A DNA stretch of 64,000 nt from Gautieria morchelliformis (lineage: Eukaryota > Basidiomycota > Agaricomycetes > Gomphales > Gomphaceae). The position numbers and the translations under genes are program-made. The stretch is from NCBI GenBank assembly GCA_015179125.1, contig WHVA01000281.1, positions 62,001 to 126,000 on the forward strand. Reading direction: 5' to 3'. The notes below the pieces were generated by a model, which ran no database searches, was not told the DNA's origin, and saw nothing but the letters and a program-made list of their open reading frames with translations. This document shows, one piece after another, positions 45,158 through 57,372 of the stretch. Within the stretch, counting starts at the first letter, position 1; every line of letters begins with the position of its first letter.

Positions 45158-45418
45158 TCAGGGATATATTTTGCATGATTCTATTTACCCCAATGCACTG
45201 GACCTTACTGATTCACTTGACCTTACTGATGCATTTGACCTTACCAAGGCGCTTGACCTACACCCCCGCGCGAAGCGCGGGCACCCACCTAGTCTATAGT
45301 ATAAAGTTGCTGGGGGGGGGGGGCGGTTGTGGGTGTTTTATGTAATAATGTTATCTAATTTGCTGAGTTTGAATGCGAGCGCCGCAGCCGCAGCCGCGAG
45401 CGACCAAGCAGCGTTCCT

Positions 45419-45430
45419 GGTCACATGACC
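45419..45430 (+). promoter_or_regulatory. GGTCACATGACC palindrome, unit d
   Basis: The E-box-like palindrome follows a CCGCAGCCGCGAGC block as in the other units. No clear TATA box follows, and a CTGCTGGATCTCTGTGT minisatellite begins about 120 bp downstream. Confidence 0.5.
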
Positions 45431-45539
45431 AGTTCGCGTCACGCTACTGCGCGCGCACCCACCTTCCCTCAATCCTCCTGTTGGCATTTCCTCTGGCTCA
45501 ACTGCTGGCAACCTCTGGCTCTCCTGCCCACTGTCTCTG

Positions 45540-45670
45540 TGCCTGCTGGATCTGTCTGTCTGCTGCTGGATCTGTTCTGCTGCTGGATCTCTGTGTCTGC
45601 TGCTGGATCTCTGTGTCTGCTGCTGGATCTCTGTGTCTGCTGCTGGATCTTTGTCTGCTGCTGGCTCCCT
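45540..45670. repeat. CTGCTGGATCTCTGTGTCTG minisatellite
   Basis: About six near-identical units of about 20-24 bp. It corresponds to the CTGTCTGCT-rich stretch of units b and c. Confidence 0.85.
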
Positions 45671-46428
45671 CTGTGTCTGGCTCTCTGTGTCTGTTATTGG
45701 GGCTGTCTGTCTCTCTACAGCCCCCTCAGGTAAATATTGTTAATATTTTCGCTTTTTTATCCTCTTTTGACTTCTTTTCAGCATAGGCTGTTCCTCTCAT
45801 TGCCTCCCACCTTTCTGGATGGTAATTACTGGCTCTGGTGTGTTTTTTCCTATCATATCTATCATTTCTTCCAATAATTTTCGCTTTTTTATACCCTTTT
45901 TGCCTTCTTTTCAGCCCATGTTCCTCCTCTCAGTGCCTCCCACCTTGCCTGTCTGCCATTGCTGCATCTGGTGTGTGTCTTGCTATCATATTTATGTTGT
46001 TTTGATATTTATTAGGATCAGCTTCTATCTGTGGTGTTTCTTCCTGTAATTTTCGCTTTTTTTACCTCTTTTTGACTTCGTTTCAGCCCAGGTTGCTCCT
46101 CTCATTGCCTCCCACCTTTCCTGCTCATCATTACTGCATCTGGTGTGTTTTTTTCTGTCATTTCTTGCAATAATTCTTGCTTTTTATCCCTTTTTATATT
46201 TTATTTTATATGTATATACATATATCCTGTATAGTTCAAAAAATTGATATCAATAGATTTCTCTGAATTGGCTAAAAATTAATGACAACAGCCCTGCCTG
46301 CAAATATGAATCTATTTCTCTGTTATCCATTGTACAACCTTCTGACATTTATTTATTTTCACTTGCCCCTACAATAATTTCTTTCACTTCACTTTTATGC
46401 TCTTGCAGATACACTATAAACAAGTGAC

Positions 46429-46690
46429 ATGCTACAAACAAGGAAAATGCTACTTGGGAGACATGCTATGCATGGGGGGCACGCTATGCATGGGGGGCAC
46501 GCTATGCATGGGGGGCACGCTACGCATGGGGGGCACGCTAAGCATGGGGGACACACTACACATGGGGGATACGCTACACATGGGGACATGCTATGCACAC
46601 TATACTTGGGAGACATGCTACACTCAGGGAACACATGCCATACATGGGGACATGCTACACATGATTGGCACACTAGACACGGGAGAAATG
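46429..46690. repeat. GGGGGCACGCTATGCAT minisatellite, unit d
   Basis: Tandem 18-bp-type units (CACGCTATGCATGGGGGG) related to the arrays in units b and c. Confidence 0.85.
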
Positions 46691-47196
46691 TGTGGAGACA
46701 TTACCTACCCAGATGTGTTACTTAGAGCTACTTTCAATCGTGACAAGGTGTGTTTTACCCAAGTTTCATTTACCCCATGTATTTGACCTAACCCCTGGGC
46801 ATCCAGGCTTATCCCACAGGTCCCTGGCAGTCTCAGGTCATCCAGGCTCATCCCACGGGTCCCTGGCAGTCCCTACCCAGTGCTGTGCCACATCCAGGCA
46901 TATCCTGATGTGCAGCACAGGGGCATGGTAAGAGTAGACATGCAATATGCAGTATTTTCCCATGGGCAGTTTTACGTTGCACTAATTGGAACAAGTCCAT
47001 GTTCTTTAATATTGTATACAAAGAGGTACTGCTAAAGCCTGATTAAATATGTAGTTTCATTCCACCAAATAATTCTTTAATACTATTAACTACCCCTGTG
47101 CGATGTTAGCCTTAACTAACCCAGTGTGAAGCATGGGTCAATTGGCTAGTACTTCATATTTCCCCTCTGTCAGCTCACATGATTATGTGATCTCCA

Positions 47197-48954
47197 TGTT
47201 ATGACCATGCCACTCAACCAACTCCCCAACCTCCACACTGTCATGACCGGTTTATTTCTCCTACCGCGTTACCTCCATGTTCCCCCTCGTCACTCCCTAG
47301 CATCTTCGTCAGAGTTCGCCGCACCTACCGACCACTCCTCCTCTACATCCACTCTACTCGTTGTTCGCCCCATCCTCCGAACCGCTATTCGCTGCTCGCG
47401 CATTTCGCCAGCAGGCACGCCATCAAATATGATCGATACCATTCACCCAGCATGATGGTTCATCATTAGCCCCATCATCTTCTTAATCCAACCCCATTGG
47501 GTGTTCGTATGGCCAAAGTGCGTTCGCAGGGCGTTCCTTCCATAGGTCGTGCGGGATCAACCCAGTAAACGAAGAGTCCGTGCAGGGTAGCATGTATGCG
47601 GTCCCAAGACATAGTTTTGTCCATAAGTGCCTTCGCCCCCTTTTACTCTCCGTCGTTCCACGTTCGCATTCTTCCCTCACTCTATTGTATGTTTATTCCA
47701 TCTCCTTAGTATCATGACTGCACACCCCGATCCGGCCCTAACTCACGACGGCCTCTTTCCTATTCGCTAATACCTTGCGAGCATTCGATATAAGTAGTTT
47801 ACATTCGCATGTATATTCCCCAGTTCAATTATCATACGTCGTCCATCTTGTGCAAACTTGACCTCACTGTGATCATCGTCTTGAGCCTCTCCTTGAAGAT
47901 TTCTATCTTCAACCAGCCAAGGACTTAGGCATCACTGGTGAGTTCTCATACTCCATCTTCGTTACCTTAGCCTTCGAACTATTTTCTGTGCTGTTGGCGA
48001 AGGGCTCTGAAGGAGCACCTTCGCCAGCGAAGGGACCGTCGAAACTTAGACAGCCCTTCCGCGATATCTTGCACGTTACGTCGTCAAGTGCTGCGAGCTA
48101 TTTCGCTACGACTGTAGATAGGGTGAGCCCCGGTTAGGCAAACCCTCTTATCTTGTGAACATTCATTGGTTCACCTATTCGCCTAACGGCATACTTATTC
48201 GCACAAGTTATTCGGGCATTCGCTGTGTTCACTAATACACGATATTAACGCCTAAAACGCAATCTTGACACACACCACTTCCACACCACCTCCAACTCTA
48301 TTCCGCAATGTCCACCACACTTGACCCTAACTCCCTTTGTTCTTTCTACACCCCTTTATAACTCTATTCATCGGCCCTCCATACTCGACCCTTAGCACAG
48401 CAAGACACCAAGTCCAGAACATCAGGACTCTGGTTTGTTCTGATGTCCATTAGACTTACCTTCCCCTTGTTCTTTTGCCTATTGTTCTTGACTCTACCCT
48501 GCACCCCCTTGTAGTTCCCTTGTTCCGCATTAGTTACTTACTCTGTTTGTTATAGTTACTTCTGTTCACACCAGAATTGCTTATGCTTGCCTCATTACTT
48601 GTTGTTCCAGCTCTTTGTATAAAACCCAGTCATGTATGGTCTCTGTTTCCACAATCAGATAATCGACTTCAATACATGACTTGCTTCGGCCTTCACACTG
48701 TCTCCTGTTCTTAGCATAGCAAGTACTTGCAAGACCTCTGTCTCTCTGCCTTCCAATCTCTGTCTTCCGACTTCTGACCTCTGACCTCCAATATCTGACT
48801 TAGTTCGATTCTTGAACCCTTCTCTACTTCCGCCTCTTCCAACTTCTGACTTCCATTCCAAAATACTTAGGATGATAGTTCATTGGGGGTGCAACACATA
48901 CATTGAAGCTGCTGTCCTTTTAGATCTGAACTCTGGGATTCCCAATATGTAACA
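47197..48954 (+). mobile_element. LTR-B copy split by a 1.03-kb solo LTR
   Basis: It runs from TGTTATGACCATGC to CCCAATATGTAACA and matches the solo LTR at 41725-42334 in reverse. It shares TTTGTATAAAACCCAG and AATCAGATAAT with the G3 LTRs. The flanks CTCCA and CTCTG are a poor duplication, presumably diverged. Its second half starts at 48276 after the nested insertion. Confidence 0.85.
47239..48270 (+). mobile_element. Solo LTR (1032 bp) nested in LTR-B
   Basis: The segment has ends TGTCATGACCGG...AATCTTGACA and perfect TSDs CACAC at 47234-47238 and 48271-48275. It differs from every other LTR in the window in sequence and length. No internal coding region is present. Confidence 0.88.
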
Positions 48955-48983
48955 CTCTGCAATGCTCGAGGGTTGCCCTTACA

Positions 48984-50955
48984 GATATGGTATAAGTGTG
49001 GCCACCAGAACCTGTTTCTTTGACTGGTCAACAGACATGGGAGGCAGGAGAGAACACCTGTTCTCTTAACATATGTTGGTCATGTGTTCAGTTTGATTAG
49101 CTATCCCTATTGGGAATTCTTACCTTCTCAGGCACTATTATTATCAGCTGGAAAAAAAATATTATAACAAATACTCTATTAGAATATTCGCACTGGTTGA
49201 CAAGTTTTATTCTACGCTAGTGAATGGAGGCAAATTTAGAACTCCGCCTTACATACAAGAAGTATGTGATCCGGCCCTCCCGCCCCGTTGCATTTACGAC
49301 GGTAGCTTAGACTACAGGAAGAGAGCAGGATCTTGTCGAGATAATCTGGGGAGTCCATAATTATAACCTTGATTAGATTCTGACATTTCGTGGAGCTGGC
49401 TGAGCCAACATCTAGTCTACAAGTCGAACCACTAGGAGTGCCCGATGCGCGGCCTCTGTCGGCCTCCTTGGACTGCCTATTTTGCTCCCGTTTTCAGAAA
49501 AATAAAGGCTCTCCTTAGCGCCATTCCACCTGGTGTAAAGCGGAGCAGGGAATTGGTAAAGTGACCGCATCATGACCCCTATATAATCGCCTAAGCTCCG
49601 TTTTCCATCAAACTTTTGGATTATGTAACGTAACTCATCGGTTCTATTTGTAGGCTGCGCACCAGTCGACGCTTATATTCGACCTACGCCACGGGTGCCA
49701 TTGTATTAAGATGACCATCTCCGAGGGCTGGAAGCACTTTGCTTGTCACTTCACTTCGGTTGAGTCCGTACAGGGTCTCTGTAAGTGACACTGCCTGTTT
49801 TAGCACAAATCCGCAAGGTTAAGGTTATACTGAAATCCGGTTGTCGAAGAGCCGCGCCTTATCCGGGTACTTGTTCAACAGGCCTGATGGTGGGAGGAGG
49901 CGGGTCACTTCAGGACAGCCCCAAGAGCACGCGCCAGGCGTGGTTCACCCCGAAATATAATGATCCCAGCGGTCGTCTACTTGGTAAGAAAATTATCAGT
50001 AAGCAGACTCGCTTGGATCCCATTCTTTTTAACAATACAACCCTACGTCAACATTGACTACCATCCTGGCAACTCCAAGTCCGAGTCCATCGCATAAACT
50101 TTCGCGTCGAGGACCCTTCCATTTATGTTCCTGTCGTGTACGCTATGCACGGACTGAGTCGGTATCTTTGATATGCACGAGTTATCCTGAGCCGCCTTCT
50201 ACGATATGCACTATCCGGACCCGCAAGACTTATCAAAAGCCATGGACACCGATACTCGTTTACCGGACTTCCCATCTCCATCACCCGCTTTACCTGAGGC
50301 CGCGACCCCCCGCTTCCCGGTTTTCCTTAAGTGATTACACAACGAGGCGGTTTGGGCCGTGATCTGATTCGCTCTCGCCGGTCCTTTCGCGAAGCAGAGG
50401 CTAGGCGAGTCGATGGCCCTGTCCTTCTTGGATCCCTGTATCTACTCACCAGACACACACCTGTGCCTGCTTTACGGTAGTCGTGGGCACGGTATGGCTT
50501 ACCTACAGGCCCGTCGTGCCGTTCGTCGTGTGGAGGGTCCGGGACGAAGCCGGAGTCGACGGCAGGCGCGCCTCTTTCATGAGGTTCCCTATGCTTGTGA
50601 TCAGCACGACAAGAGCGGATACATTCTGGCGGTCCGGATTACAATAATCGCGAACAGGAAAGCGCCCTACATGATCTTCTTAGTATAGCAAATGCTTCGC
50701 TGTTGATTGGGCCGTCAATTCACCGAGTAATGAATGACCATGGTGGCCGATAGAGAGACACTTCTATACTCTTCATGAATTGCATCATACAACAAGGCGT
50801 AGGTACCCAAGACCTAACGAGAATACGACAAGAGTTATGACATAAACAAGCACAAACCCTGAAAAAGTGGAGAGAGGTATACGAAACATGCGTGCATACA
50901 TAACGAGGTGGTGCATCAAGACTAGAAAGAAGAAAAAAAAACAATGCAGGTATCA
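48984..50955. other. No gene recognised
   Basis: Both strands show only short frames without motifs. From about 49200 base composition becomes even, with no repeats, unlike the transposon region to the left. A 91-codon frame near 50413-50688 has no start context or domain I would trust. Confidence 0.4.
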
Positions 50956-52672
50956 TCAGCGAACCTCAACCTCCCACTCTCCACCCTCGGCGCCTGCAAC
51001 AGGTCCGCTCTTTAATGCGATGCGTACCCGGCGGCGGCCCGAGGCAGAAACCGAAGACGGCTGAGGCGCAAAGAGCGAAACATCCACATTTGCACCTGCA
51101 GGGGGCGCGTCCCACATGATGCCCTGCGAGTGCTCCGGCGCTGTTGCAAAGTCGAGGTCCCAGCCCTCCGAAGGCGAGTTCTGTGTGAACCCGAGTGCCG
51201 GGCTGCCGAGACTGGAGGGCGGGCTGGACCCACCACTCATGAGGCCTGGCTCCGACGGGCTCTCTATGCGCACACGGATCTTGCCTTCGGTTGCAGATGG
51301 GACAAGACTCACGTCGAATTCCGCTTCGGTCGAGGAATGCTCGGGTGTGGGTGATAGCGCGAAGCCGGCATCCGTGTGAGACGCAAAGCCTTGTAAAATG
51401 TCGCTCGCGCCTGGCTGTCCGTTGAGGAAAGACAGAGGAAGGTTTACTTTGCGTCGCGAGCCAGAGTCGCCATCGAGGTCCATGTCCATGCCCGTCCAGT
51501 CCAGTAAGGACTCGGTCTGGGCCGCCTGAGCGGCACCAGGGTTGAAGCTGAAGCGGCTCGTGGCGTATGGCACAGCGGGCGCAGGAAGCGAGAGAAGACT
51601 GGGGAGTGCGCAGAGCAGCACGACGCCAAAGAGACCTGCACCCGTACGCTTGGGGATTGCGTCTATGCCCATATTTTCGCGCTTGACTTGTATTTGCGCG
51701 CCGGGCGAGCCCACGTCAGAACCAGAGTCTGAGCTGGATGTGGTAGAGCCAGAGGAGCGCAAACGATTTACTTCGTTTTCAAGCTCCGCCGAGCGTGCGC
51801 GAGACTGGGCGAGAAGTGAGCGGAGGGACGCCAGTTCAGTGTCTGCTGGGTCTGAGGTGGGTTTGGGGGGTTTGGTGTCGGATGCGGGTGACGAGTCGCG
51901 CGAAGACGACTGGGCGAGGGCGAGGAGGCGTGCATTCTCCTGCTCGAGCTGAGCGACTCGTCTATAGTGCGATGAGAATGTGGAATGCAGGGAAAAGGAG
52001 CGGAGCTACTCACACTTCCATGCACTCGAACTCTTCACGCTTGCGCTGGCGGCTGAGGAAAGCGGCAGCGCGGTTTTTTACCAGACGTGCCTCGCGCTTG
52101 GAAAGACCGCTGACATCTGGGGGGACAAAGTCCTTTGTGGAGATTGCAGCGCGCGGAGGGCGTTTTTTCTGGGACTGCGATTGAGAAGAGGAGGCAGCAG
52201 ATGGGGAAGAAGCTATGCGGGGCATATGTCAGGGGATAGCCGGAAAGGAGAGATTGATGGGCGTACCCTCGTCGTCCAGGGTCGGCGAAAGCGCCTTTGG
52301 AGGGTGGGCGGGGGCGGGCGGGGACGACGAGAAGAGATGGGAGGTAGGAATGCATTGCTGCTGCTGCTGCTGCTGCTGCTGTGGCTGGTGTGCGGCCGGC
52401 GTGTATAGGGCACCGGAGAGATCGGGGAGGGCATTGGGATGAAGCTGGGGTTTGAGTGCTGCGCCGTGGATGGACATGGCGAGGGCATCTGAGACGGGGG
52501 CGGACTGGGCGCCTGGGAGACGATAGTAGTCGAACGCATCGCGGAGGAGGGCGGAGGACTGGTAGGAGGAGTAGGGATGCTGGATGGAGTGGAAGGCCTC
52601 GAAGGGGCTGGCTGGGTCCACGTCGGGCGAAGTGGGAGAGTCCATGATGGGGAAGGAGATGAGGTGGGACAT
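50956..52672 (-). CDS. bZIP transcription factor with a transmembrane segment
   Basis: Three exons, complement of 52267-52672, 52014-52212 and 50956-51961, give 536 residues. The introns are 54 nt (GTACGC...CTGAC...TAG) and 52 nt (GTGAGT...TAG), and phases fit. The start is the first ATG after a TATA box (52813-52820). Residues 1-135 are Ser/Pro-rich with a polyglutamine run. Residues 174-195 are the basic region (KNRAAAFLSRQRKRE, matching NxxAAxxSR), followed by a short zipper (VAQLEQENARLLAL) and a second coiled segment. A hydrophobic stretch at about 309-327 (AGLFGVVLLCALPSLLSLP) is followed by about 210 residues ending GGEWEVEVR. DNA binding is clear. The hydrophobic segment suggests an ER-anchored factor like ATF6 or CREB3, which is inference. 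Confidence 0.9.
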
Positions 52673-52812
52673 GGGGAGCTCGTCGAAGGGGGTGGGCTCG
52701 CGCTTTGGTTCGAGCGGGGAGACGGGATTGGTTGCGGAGGGGGAGGGGTGGGAGGGAGGGGCGCGAGGGACAAGGTGGGGGGGGACGAGGAGCGGATACG
52801 CATGGCGAGTAG

Positions 52813-52820
52813 TTTTATAT
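52813..52820 (-). promoter_or_regulatory. TATA box of the bZIP gene
   Basis: Minus-strand ATATAAAA lies 140 nt upstream of the chosen start codon. An ATG only about 10 nt after it (52803-52801) would precede the transcription start, which supports the start at 52672. Confidence 0.55.
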
Positions 52821-53599
52821 GGAGAGACTTCCTCGGACGAGCACGAGACTGAAGAGTGGGCGAGAGCAAAGAGTGAAAGCGGTGGAAATAAATAAATTTG
52901 CGAGAACGAGATAGGCAAGTGGAAAAATAATTATATTCGGTTTCGCCGGGTTTGGGTGCCGGCCACGCGCATTTCGCGCCGGCTCTTGCACGCCCTGGGT
53001 GACTTCTCTCAAATCCGGTAGCTCGCCAGGAAGAATGTACACTCTATTTTGCACAACGTGCTCAATAAATCCGACCGAGGTTCCCTCTCTATCCAGCGAA
53101 AATAGCGAGTCTTCACAGGCGACGCTCAGTCCGCCCCGCCCGATAAAGGACATGCCCTGCGCCAGCCGCCCATCACACCCCGCACCGCTGCTAAGCGTCT
53201 GTCTCAGCGCCACTCCCTCCTTTGGGCCCCGGCCCCAGCGCGAGCGGCGCAGCCGCCAGCCCCCCTCCCGCTTGTCCCCAACTGCCAACTGCCACCCGCC
53301 ACCCTTCGGCCTGCCGTCGTGGGCCTCCCGGATGCCGCCTACCCGTGTTTCTATTCCCCTCCGTACTTGACTGTATTCCCATTCATTGCGCCAGGCTTCT
53401 GTATCGGCACCATATCATATTCCAGTTCGTTTGACGCGCCGCGTGTTTCGCTCGACAGTCCTTTCATTCTACGTCTTCGAATCGCGATGCAACCCCTTGT
53501 GAAAGAGCTCTGTGAAATCGTAGTAACCTTGTTCGCGCGAAGAGAACCAATCCCCTTTACTTGTCTCCTTATCGATATCCCCTAGTGCTCATTAGCAGC

Positions 53600-54162
53600 T
53601 CCTTTCCATACTGAACCAGAAAATACATACCAGACATACCAGACTGCCAAGCCTTCTTCCATCACTGATAGCACTGCAATACTCAATGCCGATCCCACAC
53701 TCCACCCATCAAGAAATGCTCCAGCCTCAGCTCCTCCCCGATCCAAGCTCACCCGCACGCCGTCCTCTTCGTCGAGGTATTGCTTGTTTTCATCAAAATC
53801 CGGTGCCCGACAAGCCTTAACCCTGATGCGCAACGCACATCTCCAGCAACTTACTTCCGGCTACTTGCAGCGGCAGCGCCCCGGCAATGGCAGACCCAGC
53901 CTCGAGATCACCGCGAAACCGCGAGAACACACATCCGAGCGTCAGGGCACGATACCGATATCGTCGCTGAAAGCAGTCTGTCGACTGGCAAAACAAAAAG
54001 GCGGCCCTCCGCACGTCGGGGCTCTTCCAGTCGGAGGCCACCCTTGCGACCAAATGCGTTGAAACGACAACCCGCGCCCAGCTTTCCCACCTGCCCGACT
54101 CGGCCGCTGCCGTCCGTACAACTATCGCCGCAGTCTTTCTTTTGATGCCTTGGTCTTCCCAC
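53600..54162 (-). other. Possible multi-exon coding region, unresolved
   Basis: Minus-strand translation gives two protein-like stretches: RFRGDLEAGSAIAGALPLQV (about 53960-53860) and ACRAPDFDENKQYLDEEDGV followed by AEAGAFLDGWSVGSALSIAV (about 53815-53640). A possible donor GTAAGT lies near 53853 between them. No start, stop or domain could be fixed. It may be a real gene head-to-head with, or overlapping the promoter side of, the bZIP gene. Confidence 0.25.
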
Positions 54163-57100
54163 CTTTGGTCACCACTTCCGCTGCTGATTCCGAAGATGTT
54201 GCTGCTGTCTTCACCAGAGCATTTCCAATGCTGCGTTCACATGTCCCATCTACTTCAAATTATAACCAATTTCAATAAAGTCGCAGAGACGCTGCGGAGC
54301 ATTCCCTTGCAGAAAATATGCTGCCCATAAGGAACATACGTCAATTTCCTCACTCTCTCGTGAAACGACTGTTCTCATTCACGACCCCTCAGTAAATGAG
54401 CCTGATTCCGATCTGCACCCTGGCCGTGGTGCCACTTCGACTCACTCCAGCCCGGAAGTCGCACACTTGCCATTGAATCCATGATAAGAATCCATGATAA
54501 GTCGCGATCCGCCACGGAGACCCGACGGACTGGAGACTTTACAGTAGATATCCCACTCTTTGGGCTCCCCTTCCTCGACTTGGTATCAGTTTTTCCAACA
54601 ATCTTACGCTCTGACGTCATACATGGTCTCCCAAGTTTAAATGGCCCTCAATCGCGCATAAACCTCGCCCCATCACACGCTTAGATCAGTCGTAGCTGGT
54701 GCATCTCCAACCAGAGCCATGCACGGTCTACTGGCCGTGATGTACGGACTAGTCTCGGCGTTACTCAGACGTTGAGCTGCAGCGGGGTGGCCGGACCACT
54801 CTTATCTCTGATTATTGCCATTTCGCACCAAGACGTGAGCAACGATGCCACTCGACTGCAAGGCTTGGCCGGTCCAAGCTGCGCGTGGAAGGATAGCTGC
54901 GCGTCCTTTCCACGCATCCTTTCCATATGGGAATCAACAATTTGATTGCTCCACTTGTCGACCTATTTTCTGCGTCTGCCTCTGGGGCAACTCGACTGCG
55001 TGGCACACAGCACGAAGAGGATCACGTTCGTCCAACCATGCCATGGTGTCCGTTTTTTTTCTTCCAAGGAAATTGGAGCGATGTGGCTGTCGGGGGCCTC
55101 TAGTCTGAGCCAGGCGCTTGGGTCAACTATGAAATCATGGCGCGACCGATTCGAACGTCCCAAACCCTGACTCGCCTCTCGTCTTGGGGCCAGGGTAATC
55201 GGCGACTTAGCAAGGGCACTCGTGACGATCATACTCAAGCAGGCACCCTGATTGCGCCACAATAATAACCCTCCATCGTGGCGTCCTTGATCGTCACAGC
55301 ACCACTGTCGGATGTATGTGAGCCCCGCGCCTTTTCCGACTCGATTACGAGAGCTTAACTCGCGTGTCTTACCAGCTCTCAGATTCCAGGGGCGTTCCCG
55401 CGATGGCTTGCGTAGATCCCGTATGCCCCGCGCTGAATCGGCCGATCACACTACCCCACACTGTAACCTTTGGATCGCGAAGCGAGTCGCTCCGCGGTCC
55501 GAAGGTTACAGTGCGAGTGGTTCTGCGCGACTTGTTCTGCTGAATGGCTTGGATGATTCCGTGCCTCTCACTGCTTCGACGTTGCCCGCTGGGCCCTGTC
55601 TCCGGAAGGTGACTCATCAAAAAAGCCTTTCCAAGGCACACTGAATTATGTATCGCATCAAAATGATGGCTGCACTATCGAGCATCATAAACACCTGTAC
55701 GATTTGATGCCTAACATGGCATTAGACCGCAGGCGATGGTTGCAAGGGCCTGCTTATATGGCTTACGAGTGAACAACAATATAAAGACAAGTCTGACAGA
55801 TAGCCAGTTACGCTCATCAGCTGTGCGGTCGCACGAATAACTTATACGCGCATCTGCCTAGCTATTATGATGCAGATGGCCCTTGGATTACCGTCCAGAT
55901 TTCGTCTGAAAGCGAGCCTCGGGTATGTCCATAGATGAGATAAAAATAGGCTAGGGACCCTCTTCTTAAAACAACCCGCCAGTGCCCATACATAAGTATT
56001 GGTAGAGCAGAGACTTCTTGTACAGGCTGAGGAACCTCGGATCTGTGTCAACCGTCCCGCGCTTCCTAATTCTCCGAGTCGTCTGGGCTCTACTACGAGC
56101 GTGGCACAAGCGCTGGTACTCGGTGCCCCAGTCTGGACAGAGGATTACAAAGCTGGCTTAGCGCGCTTACACCCGGATCCCGGTGACTTTAAGTTTACTC
56201 GGGGCTTGGTAGCCTCTTCATACTGGCAAGGTATGAAGCGTTACAGCTTAAGCTTAAGCCCAAGGGCTAGGAGTCAGGGAATAGGGTAGTGTGCATCTTC
56301 AAGGCTATCTTCACTCCTTTCTCGGGGCCGACTGACGTGTGCTCCACCTCGATAACTCTTGATGTGGAGCACAGAACAGGAGACTTAGCAGCTTAAGCTC
56401 CTGCTAAGTTGTCGACCGCGAGTGTGTCATGGGTACCCCACATGCTTCAGTCGGCGGACGTCAACCTTGTACGTGCTCCTTAAGCCTGCTGATAAGGCCA
56501 AGAATCTCCAGACCCAGGCTCTAATTTTAAGGATCTTAGATATCCATCCCGAATAGGGTAGGTCGGCATGTGCAGCAGCGTCTCATGTCTTCGAGTCCCT
56601 GTGCTGCTTGCAAATGCTCCCCAATCATTTATTCCATGCGCGATTTACGCAGGGTGTCCCGTGCAACATGTTGAGATGTCTGCTACTGCAACATGACTGG
56701 GAACGTGATCCAGAGCTCATTTATAGAGCGCGTGCCGAGCGAATTTCCTCTGCGGAAGTCCTCCTTTTGGCACGATTTGTAATCCCTGGGTAACACGCGT
56801 CCATCACCAACGACCTGAAAGAATCATCCCCCTGCTTCGGTCCGAGTGACTTGCATTCCAGCCTCCCTCTCGGTCATGGGCAAGTGGCACGCGACATGGT
56901 CGATTTGTCGATTCGAGTGGCCATGCGTCTGATAAAGGCGCCGTATGAGTATCAGTACGTTCGTGACTTAACCTTGAGCATCTTACAGAAATAGTACCTG
57001 ACGCTGTATTTAGAGGACCGCCGCATGCGGCAGTACAGGCCTTGTGTGCCGATTCACTTGGTATCACGATAGTCATGCAGTTATTTTGGCCAAGTTACAC

Positions 57101-57370
57101 GACTACGCACTCCCTTGAGAAAACCCAAGGTCAGCAAGAAAGAGACGTCTAAAATTGCAGACTCATACAGCATAATAACCTCGCATCGGGCTCAGCGGAC
57201 TTGTGTGTGTGCAGTGTAATCTTGTACTACGCTGCGATGAGCTCAAAGGTGGGAGGGGATCGCCCATCAACCGACGAGTTTCCGCGCCCCTTCTCCCGTA
57301 ACTATAGTCTTGGCTTGACCTTCGCAGTGGGCTATATTGAGCTATCGTCCCCAGGTTGTCGCATCTCCAT
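54163..57370. other. No gene recognised
   Basis: About 3.2 kb with short frames only, even base composition and no visible repeats. I see no domain, splice pattern or RNA gene I can support. Confidence 0.4.
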
Positions 57371-57372
57371 GA

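Larger units (their letters stand above)
37005..47149 (+). mobile_element. Head-to-tail array of four Helitron-like units
   Basis: A 10.1-kb block sits between A (37004) and T (47150) of a broken LTR-C, with no target duplication. It is made of four units: 37005-39957, 39959-42533, 42534-45292 and 45293-47149. Each starts TC (TCTAAG, TCCTATAG, TCTAAG, TCTATAG) and ends CTAG, 11-12 nt after a hairpin (CCCGCGC-GAA-GCGCGGG in the best copies). Insertion between A and T, 5' TC, 3' hairpin plus CTRR and no TSD define Helitrons. No Rep/helicase gene is present, so the units are non-autonomous. Confidence 0.85.
47150..48983 (+). mobile_element. Right part of the broken LTR-C, itself interrupted
   Basis: LTR-C resumes at 47150 after the Helitron block (TACTTCATATTTCCCCTCTG). 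It is broken at 47196 by LTR-B and ends at 48955-48983 with GAGGGTTGCCCTTACA. Only about 76 bp of this interval is LTR-C itself. Confidence 0.8.

Noticed and set aside
50413-50688. 91-codon plus-strand frame
   Set aside because: No recognisable domain, splice context or neighbour relationship; such lengths occur by chance at this composition.
52213-52869. Alternative minus-strand frame starting at 52803 or 52869 (Pro/Ser-rich)
   Set aside because: It overlaps exon 1 of the bZIP gene in another frame, cannot be spliced to the basic region in phase, and its ATG lies almost at the TATA box.
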